Below are positions 34,751 through 45,401 of a stretch of 64,000 bases of DNA, one piece after another. Each line of letters starts with the position of its first letter. Position 1 is the stretch's first letter. The notes under the pieces were generated by a model. The model did not search any database. It was not told where the DNA came from and saw only the letters and a list, made by a program, of their open reading frames with translations. Origin of the DNA: Anoplolepis gracilipes (Eukaryota; Arthropoda; Insecta; Hymenoptera; Formicidae); the NCBI RefSeq assembly GCF_047496725.1, contig NW_027328678.1:62001-126000 (forward strand), in the 5' to 3' direction. A program made the position numbers and the translations under genes.

Positions 34751-34918
34751 GGGGGACGGCCGTAGACCGTCTGAACAACGCACGCAGTGCGCTTGCCACA
34801 TAAGAGCCATTCGTTCAGCAAGCTGACACCGACTCGTGGCAATGCTGTTTGGACACGTTGGCTTCACCTTTCGGTTACTAGGCCCCCTCACCACGACAAG
34901 GTGTGCCCACGAGGGGGA
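34206..34918 (-). promoter_or_regulatory. 5' leader of the R1-like element
   Basis: Noncoding, GC-rich. It contains a (CA)n run at about 34494-34518, a 38-A tract on the plus strand (34712-34749) and a terminal inverted repeat CCCCCTC...GAGGGGG (34884-34918). It should hold an internal promoter, as in other non-LTR elements, but no promoter motif was identified. Confidence 0.45.
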
Positions 34919-34933
34919 TGTCACATTTACAGT

Positions 34934-35705
34934 ATATTTTGAAAGAGCATCCGCATTAGTATTTTGTTTCCCTTCTTTATGTAGAACTTCGTAATCGTAT
35001 TCTTCCAGTTTTAATCGCCAACGCATTAAACGAGATGACGGATCTTTAACATTAAAAAAGCCAAACTAATGGTATATGGTCAGTAATTATTTTAAATTTT
35101 TTACCATATAAGTATGGTCGAAAATGCTTTGTTACCCATACGATGGCTAAGAGTTCTTTTTCCGTAGTGTCGTAATTACGTTCTGCTTTATTGAGCGTTC
35201 TAGAAGCATAGACGGTTGGAAGATCATTTCCTATCTTTCCTTGTGATAAAATTGCACCGATTCCTTCATCACTAGCATCCGTAGTTAATATAAATTCTTT
35301 ATTAAGATCTGGATATTGCAAAATAGGCTCACTTGACAATAATTGTTTAATTTTTTCAAAATTTATTTGCTATCACATTTCCCATTTAAATGGTATATTT
35401 TTCTTAAGAAGTGACGTAAATGGATGAGTAAGCGAGCTAAAATTTTTGATAAAACGTCGATAATAAGAGAATTGTCTAAGTTCTTTATGATTTCTTGGAA
35501 CGGGATATTGTTTTACTGCTTGCACCTTTTCTGGATTAGGTTTTACCCCTTTGTCTGAAATTATATGGCCTAAATAAATCAATTCCTTTTTGAAAAATTC
35601 GCATTTATCTGGTTGCAAGCTAAGACCGGCTTCTCTTAATCGTTCAAAAAGTTGATTAAGTGTTTATGTTCTTCTAAAGATTTCGCATAAATGACGATAT
35701 CGTCT
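34934..35705 (-). pseudogene. gypsy RT C-terminus and RNase H
   Basis: From N to C: YAKSLEEH..., QPDKCEFF, YLGHIIS and a YYRRFIKNFS connection (35373-35618), two adjacent stop codons near 35365, then RNase H (35052-35339) with TTDASDEGIGAILSQ carrying the first catalytic Asp, ASRTL, and ITDH. The end of RNase H (NADALSKYTVNV, 34935-35026) is cut at the R1-like insertion. Confidence 0.85.
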
Positions 35706-35709
35706 AAAT

Positions 35710-35745
35710 TGTTATAGCCCCAGAAAAGGCTATATATTTAATTAA

Positions 35746-35784
<39 letters not shown>

Positions 35785-36495
35785 TTATAAAGATGCAGGA
35801 ATGCATCGCGACCGAAGCGATAATCGCGCGAGTCGCTGACGCAGCGAGCCACGCGCACCCGAGACCGAGCGCGAACGCGAGACCGGAAAGCGCTCTCGGA
35901 GACGCACCGGAAAAATGTCGCCGAATTGCAAAAAGTACAAGCGAGGAAATTTGATTTTGAACTTCCTCGCCTGCACTAAAACGCGAATTCAGCAACATAA
36001 CCATATTTGGTCATGTTGCTAAGGGACCCTCTCCGAAAAACCATGCAGTTCGGAGAAAAGAACAGCACCCGCCGCGATGAAGCGACGGGCAGTCGTAAAA
36101 GAGATTCTAACGAGTAATAATCGTCACGAGCAGCTGTTGACCAGATTCAACAGAGTCATACGCGAATAACTAAGAGATATACGCGCGTCGGAGATAAGTC
36201 ATCGCGTATCAGACTACCTGTGCGACAGAGCATACGAGAGATACCGCTCTCTCACTTTAACCGATAATAAACGCGAGTGACATAACGTTCGCTGGGAGCA
36301 GTGACTTAATATCATACCAGAGAAATATCACACTATAGACAATAAAAATGTTATTTATTATATATAAATAAAGAGGATACACGATATTGCAAAGGAAGAG
36401 AGATTAAAATAAAAAGAGGCCACTGCCCGCCGTATCCCCGGCCTTCCCTGAACGAATCCTGAAAAAACTCTGTGCCCCCTCACGGAGGCACAACA
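35710..36495. repeat. Solo LTR inserted in the gypsy RT
   Basis: It starts TGTTATAGCC and ends GAGGCACAACA (TG...CA) and is flanked by AAAT at 35706-35709 and 36496-36499. Excision rejoins the RT active-site region FVYLDDIVIY. The 786-bp sequence includes a (TA)n tract near 35748-35776 and AATAAA-type signals near 36345-36375. It differs from the LTR at 39490-39830. Confidence 0.8.
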
Positions 36496-36499
36496 AAAT

Positions 36500-37243
36500 A
36501 AACAAAACAAACATTTCCTTGTAAACCTGCTAAAACATTATCCATTAAACGTTGGAATGTTGCAGGGGCATTCTTTAATCCAAAGGGCATCTTTTTATAT
36601 TCAAAATGACCGTTAGGTGTGCTAAAAGCTGTTTTTATTGAATCTTGCGGACTCATCGGAATTTGGTGAAAATCCGACGCTAAATCGAAACACGAAAAAT
36701 ATCTTTTCCCAATTGATCTAAAATGTCTGTTATATTAGGCAAAGAATAAGCATCGCCGATAGTTTTATCATTTAATTTACGAAAATCTATCACTAATCTC
36801 CATATTTTGTTACCATTAGCATCCGCTTTCTTAGGTACCAACCATAATGGTGAATTAAATGATGAAAGAGACGGTTGAATAATATCTTGTTCAAGTAATT
36901 TGTTAATTTGTTGTTTAATCTCTTCCTTGTGGATAGGTGGGTATCTATATTGTTTAACGGCTATAGGAGCGTTATCCGTAGTAGGGATAGAATGTGCGAT
37001 TCGATTTGTTCCTTTTAATTTATCTCCCGGTAAATGAAATATGTCGTTATAATTTTCTATCGTAGGTAATATAGAAAGTTGTTCTTCATTTAGGTGATTT
37101 AATTTTAGATTTTCCTTCAATAGTATTAATCTATCTGTTAGATTATTTGAGATCACCAAATTAATTACGCACGCAGGGCTGTCCCTCGGGCTCGTGTTGA
37201 TTAACACTGGCTCTACGTCAATTATGGGTGTCTCGATATTCAA
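36500..37243 (-). pseudogene. gypsy RT N-terminal part
   Basis: This open stretch (36680-37243, 187 codons) has the RT entry motifs SPLWLVPKK and LVIDFRKLNDKT (conserved Arg/Lys fingers). After a frameshift near 36690 it continues with MPFGLKNAPATFQRLM into the YLDD box that is split by the solo LTR. Confidence 0.85.
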
Positions 37244-37364
37244 TTCTTTTTCTGTCGTGTTAATTACATATGTATGTATATTACCGTTAATTACTTTTAC
37301 GATGCTATCTATAAGAAATACGCCGTTTGATATTTCTTGTCGATTTATTAATCCGTCATTAATA

Positions 37365-37760
37365 TTATTTTTTTTTAGCTTTAATTATACATGGGCATAT
37401 GCTTCTAATCGATAATGTTGACATATTACTATATTCTAATAAATATACTTTATTATTTCGTATAGTAACCGTTTGTTTTTCAAAGTCTATTTTTGCATTT
37501 TCAAGACGTAAAAAGGTTGATCCGATAATTCCTTGTTCTGTCAATGGAAATTTACTCGGTACTACGTGAAATTCATGATTGCCGTTTTCTGAATTTAGAT
37601 GTACAGTTCCGAGAATTTGTTGTTTTTCTTTCGTTATGCCCTGTATTTCGACTTTTCTATCTTGATATACTAATGTGTCTCGGAGCAAGGCATTCGCTTT
37701 AATAATGTTTATGTCAGCACCCGTATCTAATAAGAATTTGTCCGTTAGATTTCTGAGCTC
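37365..37760 (-). pseudogene. gypsy aspartic protease
   Basis: LLDTGADINII (near 37705-37735) is the retropepsin catalytic motif. The following 107 codons (37365-37688) include the conserved second region IIGSTFLR. It cleaves the Gag-Pol precursor in complete elements. It stands between gag and RT as expected, and a stop near 37365 separates it from RT. Confidence 0.8.
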
Positions 37761-37895
37761 GCCGAAAGGGATTGAGATGACGCTTCGGGAATTTGTTCGG
37801 ATTGTGTATGTTCGAGCTCTGTTTTGATCAGGTGGATCGGATTTGCACGGCTCAATGACCCTAGCGTTGCACGCCTGTCGCTTGGCCTTGATAGT

Positions 37896-38870
37896 TTAAA
37901 TTATTGTTAGGTTGATTATTACTATTATTATATTATGGCGATAATTATTTGAATTACCTGAACTATACCGATTATCGTTATTTTGCTCGTTATTTATTTG
38001 GTGTCTATTGGTTTGTACATTAAATCTATTTCCAGAATTATTGTCGAAATTTTGCACAGGATTAAATTCACGTCTATTATAATTATATTGAAAATTTGGA
38101 TTTGAATTTCCGTTTTGGTTCTGTGTATGAAAAATTTTTCTCCTGCATTCATTTTTAGAATGCCCAATTTTTTTACAATAATTACAAGTTATAGTTTGAA
38201 CATTAGATTTATTAACTTTAAATCTTTCTGCGTGATATTGTGATTTTCGTATGAATCTAACTGCACTTTCTATTGCTTCTTCTAATGTATTAAATTTCTG
38301 TGCTAAGAGATGTTGTCCGATATGTTTGTGTAATCCGCAGAAAAAGTTATCTATTAATTTATTAATAGCAAAAACTCTTAATCCTGTTCTTGCTGCTGGA
38401 TCAGGATAATTAGAAATTGCAATAATCATTTCAGAATTTAATTTCCTTACTTTGGTAATATAATTTTCAATGGATTCATCTCTATTTTGCCTGAGATTAT
38501 TTATTTCGAGTTCCCAATGATCAAAAGTTTTGCTATTGCTGAATTCTTTTTCCAACGCGCTACATAATTCGTCGAGATTCGTTATCGTATATAAGGATCT
38601 AACTAGTACGGCTTTGCCTGTTAATTTTGTTTGAAGGATTGCTCTGAAAAAGAAGGTTCTTTCGACCAGTTCGACTAATTCGAGAATTTCTTTACAGTCG
38701 GATATAAATTGATATGTTGGGATATTTTTGCCGTTAAAAACTGGTAAAAGTGTTAAATTATTCCGAACAGAAAAATAACTATTATTTGACGAAACAGAGG
38801 ATCTACGACTGTGGCTCGTCTCGTCTTGATTTTGCGTAAAATCTGCCGCTTGATCGTTTATGATTATCGA
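37896..38870 (-). pseudogene. gypsy gag with CCHC knuckle
   Basis: A capsid-like region (about 38220-38780: LPVFNGKN, LCSALEKEF, ENYITKVRKLN, INKLIDNFFCGL) precedes a single zinc knuckle, CNYCKKIGHSKNEC, near 38140-38190. An Asn/Gln-rich tail follows. The frame is open from 38555 to 37896 and extends upstream. The initiator is not obvious. Confidence 0.8.
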
Positions 38871-38879
38871 TTTTACCTT

Positions 38880-39489
38880 AATGTAAATTTAAATTCTAAG
38901 CTGCTGTGTTTCTTAAACTACTATTTTCTAAACTACCTTCTTCGGAACTATCTGTATTATAATGCGTTTTAGGATTTCTTGTAGTTCATTAGCTTACAGT
39001 AATACGGCGTATAAAATCATTGCTGGGGACTGAGGAATGTTTGATGCTGCTCCAAGATGCTGTTGACTCGAAGTCCGATGAAGTAGCCCTTTTACGTGTC
39101 GGCTATCCACGGAGTTTCGTTGTCGTTCTCTCGGAAAGGTTCCGGGATGCTTCGTCTTCTTCTTTGCTCGTTGTATTGTATTTCCGCAGCGTCTGCCTGA
39201 CCTTATACCTTGTATATTAAGCAGTTATTTGCCAAGGTTTTATTGGTGAGTAGATTACGAAATTATTGCACCTATTGCTGCACTTGTTAAACAGGAACAG
39301 TTAGCGTTAGTCTTCGGTCTTCTACCTCAATGTTGCGCTGTACGGCTTGTAAGGTTTTCTTGAATTCAGACTTCTCCGCTCGTATTCTTCTTTCGTGCTT
39401 TATTTCGACTTCATACTTTATGTAAATAACGAAGTGAAAATGTTGGTAACGATTTGTCTTCTGGATAACTGGGTACCGCTGCCACCAAT
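38880..39489 (-). promoter_or_regulatory. gypsy leader with candidate primer-binding site
   Basis: Directly after the 5' LTR on the minus strand the sequence reads ATTGGTGGCAGCGGTACC (39472-39489), the position of the tRNA primer-binding site. The tRNA was not identified. The rest is noncoding. Confidence 0.5.
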
Positions 39490-39830
39490 TGTTACGTGCT
39501 GAACGTGTAATGAATAAAAAGGTATAGTTATCTAGTTACAAGACTTTATTTGGCGCAATGCTACAAGTCGAAGGTGTTTTCTCAGAGAGAGACGACTTAG
39601 AACTGACTACTTTTATATCGCTGGACCTTCATTCTCGGAGGTCCCCACATGCAGATAAAGTCGTGTGGCATCTCAAAGTGATGCGCTTATCGCTTAACCG
39701 AAAGAGATATCTCGCGAAAAAATATTAAGAGTGTCCTGTGGCTTATGCACATCTAGCGTGAGAAACTGCTGTCTCTTAACAAGATATCTATTCGTGAAAT
39801 ATTTGCGTGGGAAAGTTGCGGTACGTAACA
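39490..39830 (-). repeat. gypsy 5' LTR (341 bp)
   Basis: Starts and ends TGTTACG...CGTAACA, with TG...CA termini and a primer-binding-site-like sequence next to it. The second LTR is missing, so identity between LTRs cannot be used to date it. Confidence 0.75.
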
Positions 39831-40569
39831 CTTTCCATATGAAAAGAAAACAATACTTTAAGAACAGATGAGTTATTTGCGATTAATGCCTATAAAGATT
39901 TTCAAATTAGTGTTTCTATTCTACATAATGTTCTCAATTTTTTACCTATAACTAACACTCCGTTAGATTATATGCATTTGATCTGTTTAGGAGTTATGAT
40001 AAAATGATACTACTGTGGACGAAAGGTCCAACTTCTATATGTTTAAACGCAAGAGTTATTAATAAAATATCACATTTACAGATTTATTTAGAAATACTAC
40101 ACCGGTTGATTTTGTTAGAAGACCTAGATCAATAAGAGACGTTAAGCAGTGGAAAGCAGCAGAATTTAGAAATTTTCTATTATAATCAGTCCTGTTGTAT
40201 TAAGAAATATATATTACAAGAAAAAATATATACTCATTTTCTCACATTACATGTAGCTGTAACAATTCTTACACGTCGAAATTTATGTCAAGAAGAATTA
40301 AAAATTTTGCTGAAGCTTTGCTTCATTATTTTGTTAAGTCGATTGAAATATTATACGATAAACATAAATACATATCGCATAATGTGCATAATCTTTTACG
40401 TATATGTTCTGATGTAAGACTGTATGGTCCACTCGATAATTTTTGTGCGTTCAGTTTCGAAAATTTTATGACATTTATAAAAAGACAGTTACGGAAAAAT
40501 GAAAAGCCATTGCAACAGTTGATTAAAAGGTATAATGAAATTGAAAATTGTAATTTTAATTATTTGTAG
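39831..40569 (+). pseudogene. CACTA/Tnp2-like transposase remains (right copy)
   Basis: This carries the same conserved blocks as the left copy: RTDELFA, LDYMHLICLGV, RPRSIRDVKQWKAAEF and the C-terminal frame at 40285-40569 (94 codons) with HNVHNLLRICSDVRLYGPL and a FENFMTFIKRQLRK helix. Stops and one-base differences break the frame (for example near 40000 and 40080). It begins in mid-gene at the LTR border, so the catalytic core is not in this copy. Confidence 0.55.
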
Positions 40570-41074
40570 AACATGATAATAATAATAATAAGATATATTC
40601 ATGTACAAATTTACACAAGAATGGCCCAATACTTGATAACGTTGATGTTGAATCGTAGTATCTCAGAATATCAAATGGAAAATTTACTAATAATTGTAAA
40701 AATTCTTCTAATAATTGCTGCTTATTATGAAATGGTAATAATATTCTTATTATATAAATGTTACACAAAAAATAAAGAAATTTGTGTTATTGGTACAAAA
40801 TTGAAATATGTAAGATTTATATAAATCACCATGTCATGAAATATAATTTTGTGCGTAACATAATATACATATTTTTATAATAAAATATGTATACATAATT
40901 TCTACATGATCTTCGTTCATTTTGCGCAACACAGAAATGGATAACGAAAAATATATCATTGCGGAATTTAATGATAGTTTGCAGCTAATACCTGCTACAT
41001 GGTACAACGCAGATACGTTTACATGTATTTGGCCTTGTCACTTTAAAACAAAGTTTCGTATTAATAAAGCTATA
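39831..41074 (+). repeat. Right arm of the 1.25-kb inverted repeat
   Basis: Nearly identical in reverse complement to 28206-29453. It starts exactly at the gypsy LTR end. Confidence 0.85.
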
Positions 41075-41426
41075 ACGGCAAGAGAGATACTATGAGAAAA
41101 GTCAGATTGAAAGGAGTTACCAGTAAAAATTTTTGGCATTGCGAGTAAGTGAATAATATAAAACATAAATTTGTATATATTATTAGTTACATGTAATATT
41201 GCATATATTATTAATAATTTTTATAACTTCTTTTACACTTTTATTTTATATTATTCAGATACTTACGAAGAAGGTATACAAAAATTAATTTTGGCAGAAG
41301 ATACATCAAATAATGATACAGGTCTCGCTTCAAATGAATTACAAGAACGAGAAAAAAAGAAGACGTATAAGAACCAAAAAAAATATTTATCTTTCTCTTC
41401 TGAAAAAAGATGTAGATTTCTTTAAA
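40937..41426 (+). pseudogene. DUF4806-like gene, two exons, with nonsense mutations
   Basis: ATG at 40937 opens MDNEKYIIAEFND...QLIPATWY...CIWP, matching the N-terminal domain seen in DUF4806-containing insect proteins. Stops at 41091-41093 and about 41106 interrupt it. A donor GTAAGTG near 41150 and an acceptor TTATTCAG near 41259 frame an intron of about 110 bp. Exon 2 reads DTYEEGIQKLILAEDTS, the usual continuation. Both inverted copies keep this gene next to the transposase, which suggests one element. Confidence 0.5.
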
Positions 41427-41429
41427 GAA

Positions 41430-41944
41430 AAATAGTGTTACGCAAGAAAAAATTCTGCCAGCTCTTCCACAGAAACAAAATTTTGTGTTGTATGACAAAG
41501 AGTTACAGAGTACATCTAAACATATTGGAAGAAATATATTAGACGAAAACATATTGTTTAATGTAGAAGCAAAAACGATGAGCATTAGCTACAATTTATT
41601 AACGTTATATGATATTTGTAAAAAAAATACTAATACTTAGTTTCTTTTCAGATATTAATAATAACAACAAAATTGTTACAGATAGAACATCTTTTATAAA
41701 AATAAAATTCTGCTTTACGTGTAGAAAATGAAAATCTATGTTTTTATGGTAAGTTTAAAAAATACTAATATTTTTATATATTTTTTATAAATAAAGAAGT
41801 ATGCAAAAATATATTTGTTGCATAATATAGAAAACACAGGAATTATATTCATATTCTATAAACTAAATAATATTAATTTATTTTAGAATTTAAGGAACTA
41901 ATCTTAGGAAAGTTAAATAGAATATTATTTAAATTGGACGATTG
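41430..41944. other. Stretch with no recognised gene
   Basis: AT-rich. A short readable piece (about 41440-41640) may be the tail of the DUF4806-like gene, but no domain is visible. Confidence 0.4.
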
Positions 41945-42078
41945 AAAATAAATTCGAATCTACTATGCATTGTGTGCAATAAACATATAAAAATTGCGCT
42001 TTACAAAATGTATTCAAAATATTCAATTGGTGGTCGAAGCATTATTATAAAGGTTTGATCAATCCATATTTATAATAA
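41945..42078 (+). pseudogene. Polinton gene fragment (C-terminal end)
   Basis: The reading ...CALQNVFKIFNWWSKH...INPYL closely matches the last 25 to 30 codons of the minus-strand gene at 45402-45920, in inverted orientation. It is a separate fragment of a second Polinton copy or of a rearranged end of the same one. Confidence 0.7.
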
Positions 42079-42079
42079 A

Positions 42080-43480
42080 CTATTGTCAAAATACATATGC
42101 GTATATCTTTTTTTTATCCTCTCCTTATAGCAAGTATTATATACCTTATCCTTGTATACATCTGTGTGGTGAATATTATATTACAGTACGTGATGCATTT
42201 TTCTGTTAGTTTGCATTTTTAGCAGACAATAGATGTGGAATATTTAACATCTTTAAACAAGTAGTCGATCAATGACAGCTGATTACGAACCGATCATAGT
42301 TCGTTTTAATGTTGATCGAGGTTTGTTTGATGTTGATCGACGTTCGTTTGATATATGATAGTGGTTCAAACATGGTTGAATCGATGTTTCAATCGATGTT
42401 GATCAATGTTCGATACAATGTCTGTTTAATGTTTATTTGATTGTGTCGTGATTCAATAATCGTTTTATTATAATTATCTGTATGAATACTGTGTAGAGCG
42501 ACAGTTGTCTTTTTTATTACTGATTTTTATTATTTCTTTCTTCGCCTATTCTTTATAAAATGTATTCTGTGTATAGTTGGATTTACATTCATTCTGCTAA
42601 AGATGTTGAAAAATGCTGATTTAGATGAAACGTAATACTCGAGTTAGAAGAAGAACGGAGATGTGAGATTAAAATATATATTTGGGAGGAGTGTGTATCA
42701 TAGGAGAGTTTGCGATCATCCTTGTGATAATCTTGTCATATCTGGTGAAGAAAACGAGAGCTTACGATCATCCTTGTGACATTCTTGTTATATCTGATAA
42801 AGAAAACTTTGCGCTCATGGATGACTTGATGAACATTTCGTCCGATTCGTCTGAATCGGATATAGAATCCTTATCAAATAATGCCATGTAATTTTTGCCC
42901 GTTTTGTACGAAAGATTAATGTATGAAATAAAACTATTAGTGGTGATCTATGAAGGAACGTGTATAACCATCCTTAATACGATCTTGTTATAGCTGATAA
43001 AGAAAATTTCGCTATGACTGTTGCACAAACTAAGATCTGTGTCTGAAAAATAAACTATTATTTTGCATGTGTGGTGATAAATATTTGAACTTATTATTTT
43101 TATAGACATTTCTTATGACTGTTTTTGTCAAAGACAGAAGAACAATATTACTTACAATGGGGCCTTTCATAAGAAAACTCGAAAAACATGTGAAGGAGAC
43201 ATGTAATCACTCTTGTTCGAGACGATGACAGTGAAACGAAGACTTTTTCACGAATATCGATACCAAAATTTATTCACGATCGAGAAGTAGGCATGCAAAA
43301 TGTAGATGTGCAACATTTCACCCGCCAAGCTGAAGCTGTTGACTGTGTATGATTGCGATTATACAGAATGACCGGTCGATTTACAAAGAAAAATTTTCCG
43401 TCAAATTTGTAATAATTATAAATCACCTCTCGAGTATCCTAACAATGAACTTTATTCCAATGAACGCAGTTTTACTCGAT
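42080..43480. other. No recognised gene; degenerate short repeats
   Basis: About 42290-42450 contains irregular repeats of a TTGATCGA-GTTTGTTTGAT type. Duplicated phrases near 42700-42800 (AAACGA/CGATCATCCTTGTGA) also occur. No gene motif was recognised. Confidence 0.45.
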
Positions 43481-43699
43481 TTGTGGATTCAGAAGATTGT
43501 TGGATAGATCAGTGTATCATACGGATGAAATATACAAAGCGAATAAGGGAATACGGATGTGAAACCAGTAGACGTTATCAATGTACAGAATTCAATTATG
43601 GTTGGGTAGCTGAATGTATCCGCGCTTGTACATATCTGCCGTGTGTGTATATATGTATCCCAACACGTATAAACAATAAGTGTTTAGAATTTATACTTT

Positions 43700-44240
43700 C
43701 GATGGCTTTTTACCATAATATTGAGACTGATTTTCCTGTCATTCATTACATAATTCACCAAGAAGCATTATGTGAGAAAGTTGTAAAACTACGTACCGCA
43801 ATGAAAATTGTAACAAAAATTGTTAATACAATTAAAGGCGGTCACAAATTTCTTTCTCATCGTAAGTTTCAACACTTTCTCGAAGAGCATAATGCAACTT
43901 ATACAGATATACCTCTGTATTGTGAAGTTGGGTGGCTTAGCGCAGAAAAATGTTTAGAAAAATTCTTTGCAATAAGAAAAGAAATCTTCCTTTTCTTACA
44001 AGAAGAATTTCCTGCAAAATTTGATGAACTTAAATTTTTTCCGAAGATTTAGATCCTCTTTGTGAACTTGCTTTTATAACTGACATGACAAATCATTTAA
44101 ATATTTTAAATTTGAAGCTGCAAAAGACCAATCAAATAATTTCGCAATTAGTTATGTCGATTTTTTTCGCAAAAAGCTGCAATTATTTAAAAATCATTTA
44201 GAAAATAATATTTTTCATTTTTTTCCATATCGAATTCTAT
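43700..44240 (+). pseudogene. hAT-type (GTF2IRD2/Charlie-like) transposase fragment
   Basis: The reading HYIIHQEALCEKVV, then FLSHRKFQHFLEEHNATYTDIPLYCEVGWLS and FFAIRKEIFLFL matches the core of the hAT-derived family that includes GTF2IRD2. After a frame change at 44050 the typical AFITDMTNHLN segment follows. Catalytic N-terminal and C-terminal dimerisation parts are missing. The upstream 200 codons of the same open frame (from 43483) are not recognised. Confidence 0.65.
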
Positions 44241-44244
44241 CTAT

Positions 44245-45399
44245 CACTTTTAAAGACATTTTATCTTAATTTTCATTCGCAGTAAATTTATCTCTATCAA
44301 CAATGTAAGCGTTATATCTTTTCTTCTCCAGACAATCAGATTATTATTAATGCCGCCTATCTAATATCGTTTAAGCGTCCGAAACCTGTCCGCGCGTGAA
44401 ATTATAGTCAAAGAAAAGTTCTATTAACTAATGTTATAATCCTAATAATATTGTAGATCCACATTTTCGTATACAACCGCGTGGCAGTGTGTTCCCCAGT
44501 GGTTCCTGTAACACATAATAATTTAGTGAAGTGAGAACGTTGTCGTTATTATTAAGATATATTCATGTGATCATTAATCATATTGTGTACGTGTAATTTA
44601 CTCGAAATATACATACCTGTGTCAGTTCGCGGCCCCTGTCCATTCCGGGCGTCGGTCATCTTCTCGGTGTCAATTCTTCTCGCCATTAATCTCTCGTGTC
44701 CACACACCTGTAAATATAGAGACAAGCTTTCTATTCTAATTTTAATACTGAAATTATCGGGCTAATTAGTGCTACTTATCTGATGAGGTCATCCTTCCTT
44801 CACGCCTACATCGGGCTCTCTCTTTCTTCCTGTGGCGACGCGCGCCTCTCCCAGGGCGTTCCGGTTATCCTGCGTCGGTGCGCGCCTCCTCCAGGGCGTT
44901 CTTGTATTCCTTATAGCTTCTTCTTTTATTTTTTTTCTCTTTTCTTTTTCCTTATCCGCTCACCTGTGGCAAGGTCCGCGATGTCCGCCTTGACATACCC
45001 AGAGCCTTAGATATCTGTAACATATAATTGAAGAGATTAATATTTTATTCGGACGTCTTCGTAGGGAGTGTCGTTAGACAGAGAGCGATAACCATCCTTA
45101 CCTAAGTCCTTACCTAGTCTCGATTCGGTCGAGAATCCCTCCATCCTGCGGGTTAGGAAAGGGTTCGCGGAGAACTCGCGGGGAAGGATCGGTCGACAAC
45201 GAGAACCCTCGTCGGAGGCGGCTCACTTTCCACCCCGAGACTTGATTGTCTCCCGTGTTCTGGATGATCTGGATACGGGGGAATTTACTTGCGGCAGTGG
45301 CGATCGTCGAGAACGCTCGACCGAAGCGGAGTACTCTCCACTCGCAGATCGTTCCTGCTACCAGAATAATAATAATACACATGTATTGTAACAATAGTT
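44245..45399. other. No recognised gene
   Basis: Mixed-composition sequence. GC-richer patches at 44780-44990 and 45110-45340 resemble LTR or UTR sequence. I could not find paired termini or duplications. Confidence 0.4.
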
Positions 45400-45401
45400 T
45401 A

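Larger units (their letters stand above)
29701..34918 (-). mobile_element. R1-like non-LTR element with ORF2 but no ORF1
   Basis: The element is GC-rich. Its 5' end at 34918 carries a terminal hairpin like that of the 3711-5804 unit. A 0.7-kb leader precedes ORF2 directly, without a gag-like ORF1. The 15-mer TGTCACATTTACAGT flanks it at 34919-34933 and occurs at both copies of a 3'-end tandem repeat (29701-29715, 29866-29880). The right flank is gypsy RNase H, whereas the left flank is transposase, so the locus was rearranged after insertion. There is no poly(A) tail. Confidence 0.85.
34919..39830 (-). mobile_element. Ty3/gypsy retrotransposon, 3' part missing
   Basis: On the minus strand: 5' LTR (39490-39830), leader, gag, protease, RT and RNase H. 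The element is truncated inside RNase H at the R1-like insertion (34919). Integrase and the 3' LTR are absent. The RT is interrupted by a solo LTR (35710-36495). It adjoins the transposase arm directly at 39831. Confidence 0.88.

Noticed and set aside
43360..43700. Polinton DNA polymerase B in the unrecognised region before the hAT fragment
   Set aside because: No exonuclease or polymerase motif is readable in any frame. The open frame there matches nothing I know.
44507..45021. Possible LTR between two TGTAACA-like sequences
   Set aside because: No matching target duplication and no inverted terminal pair beyond a few bases.
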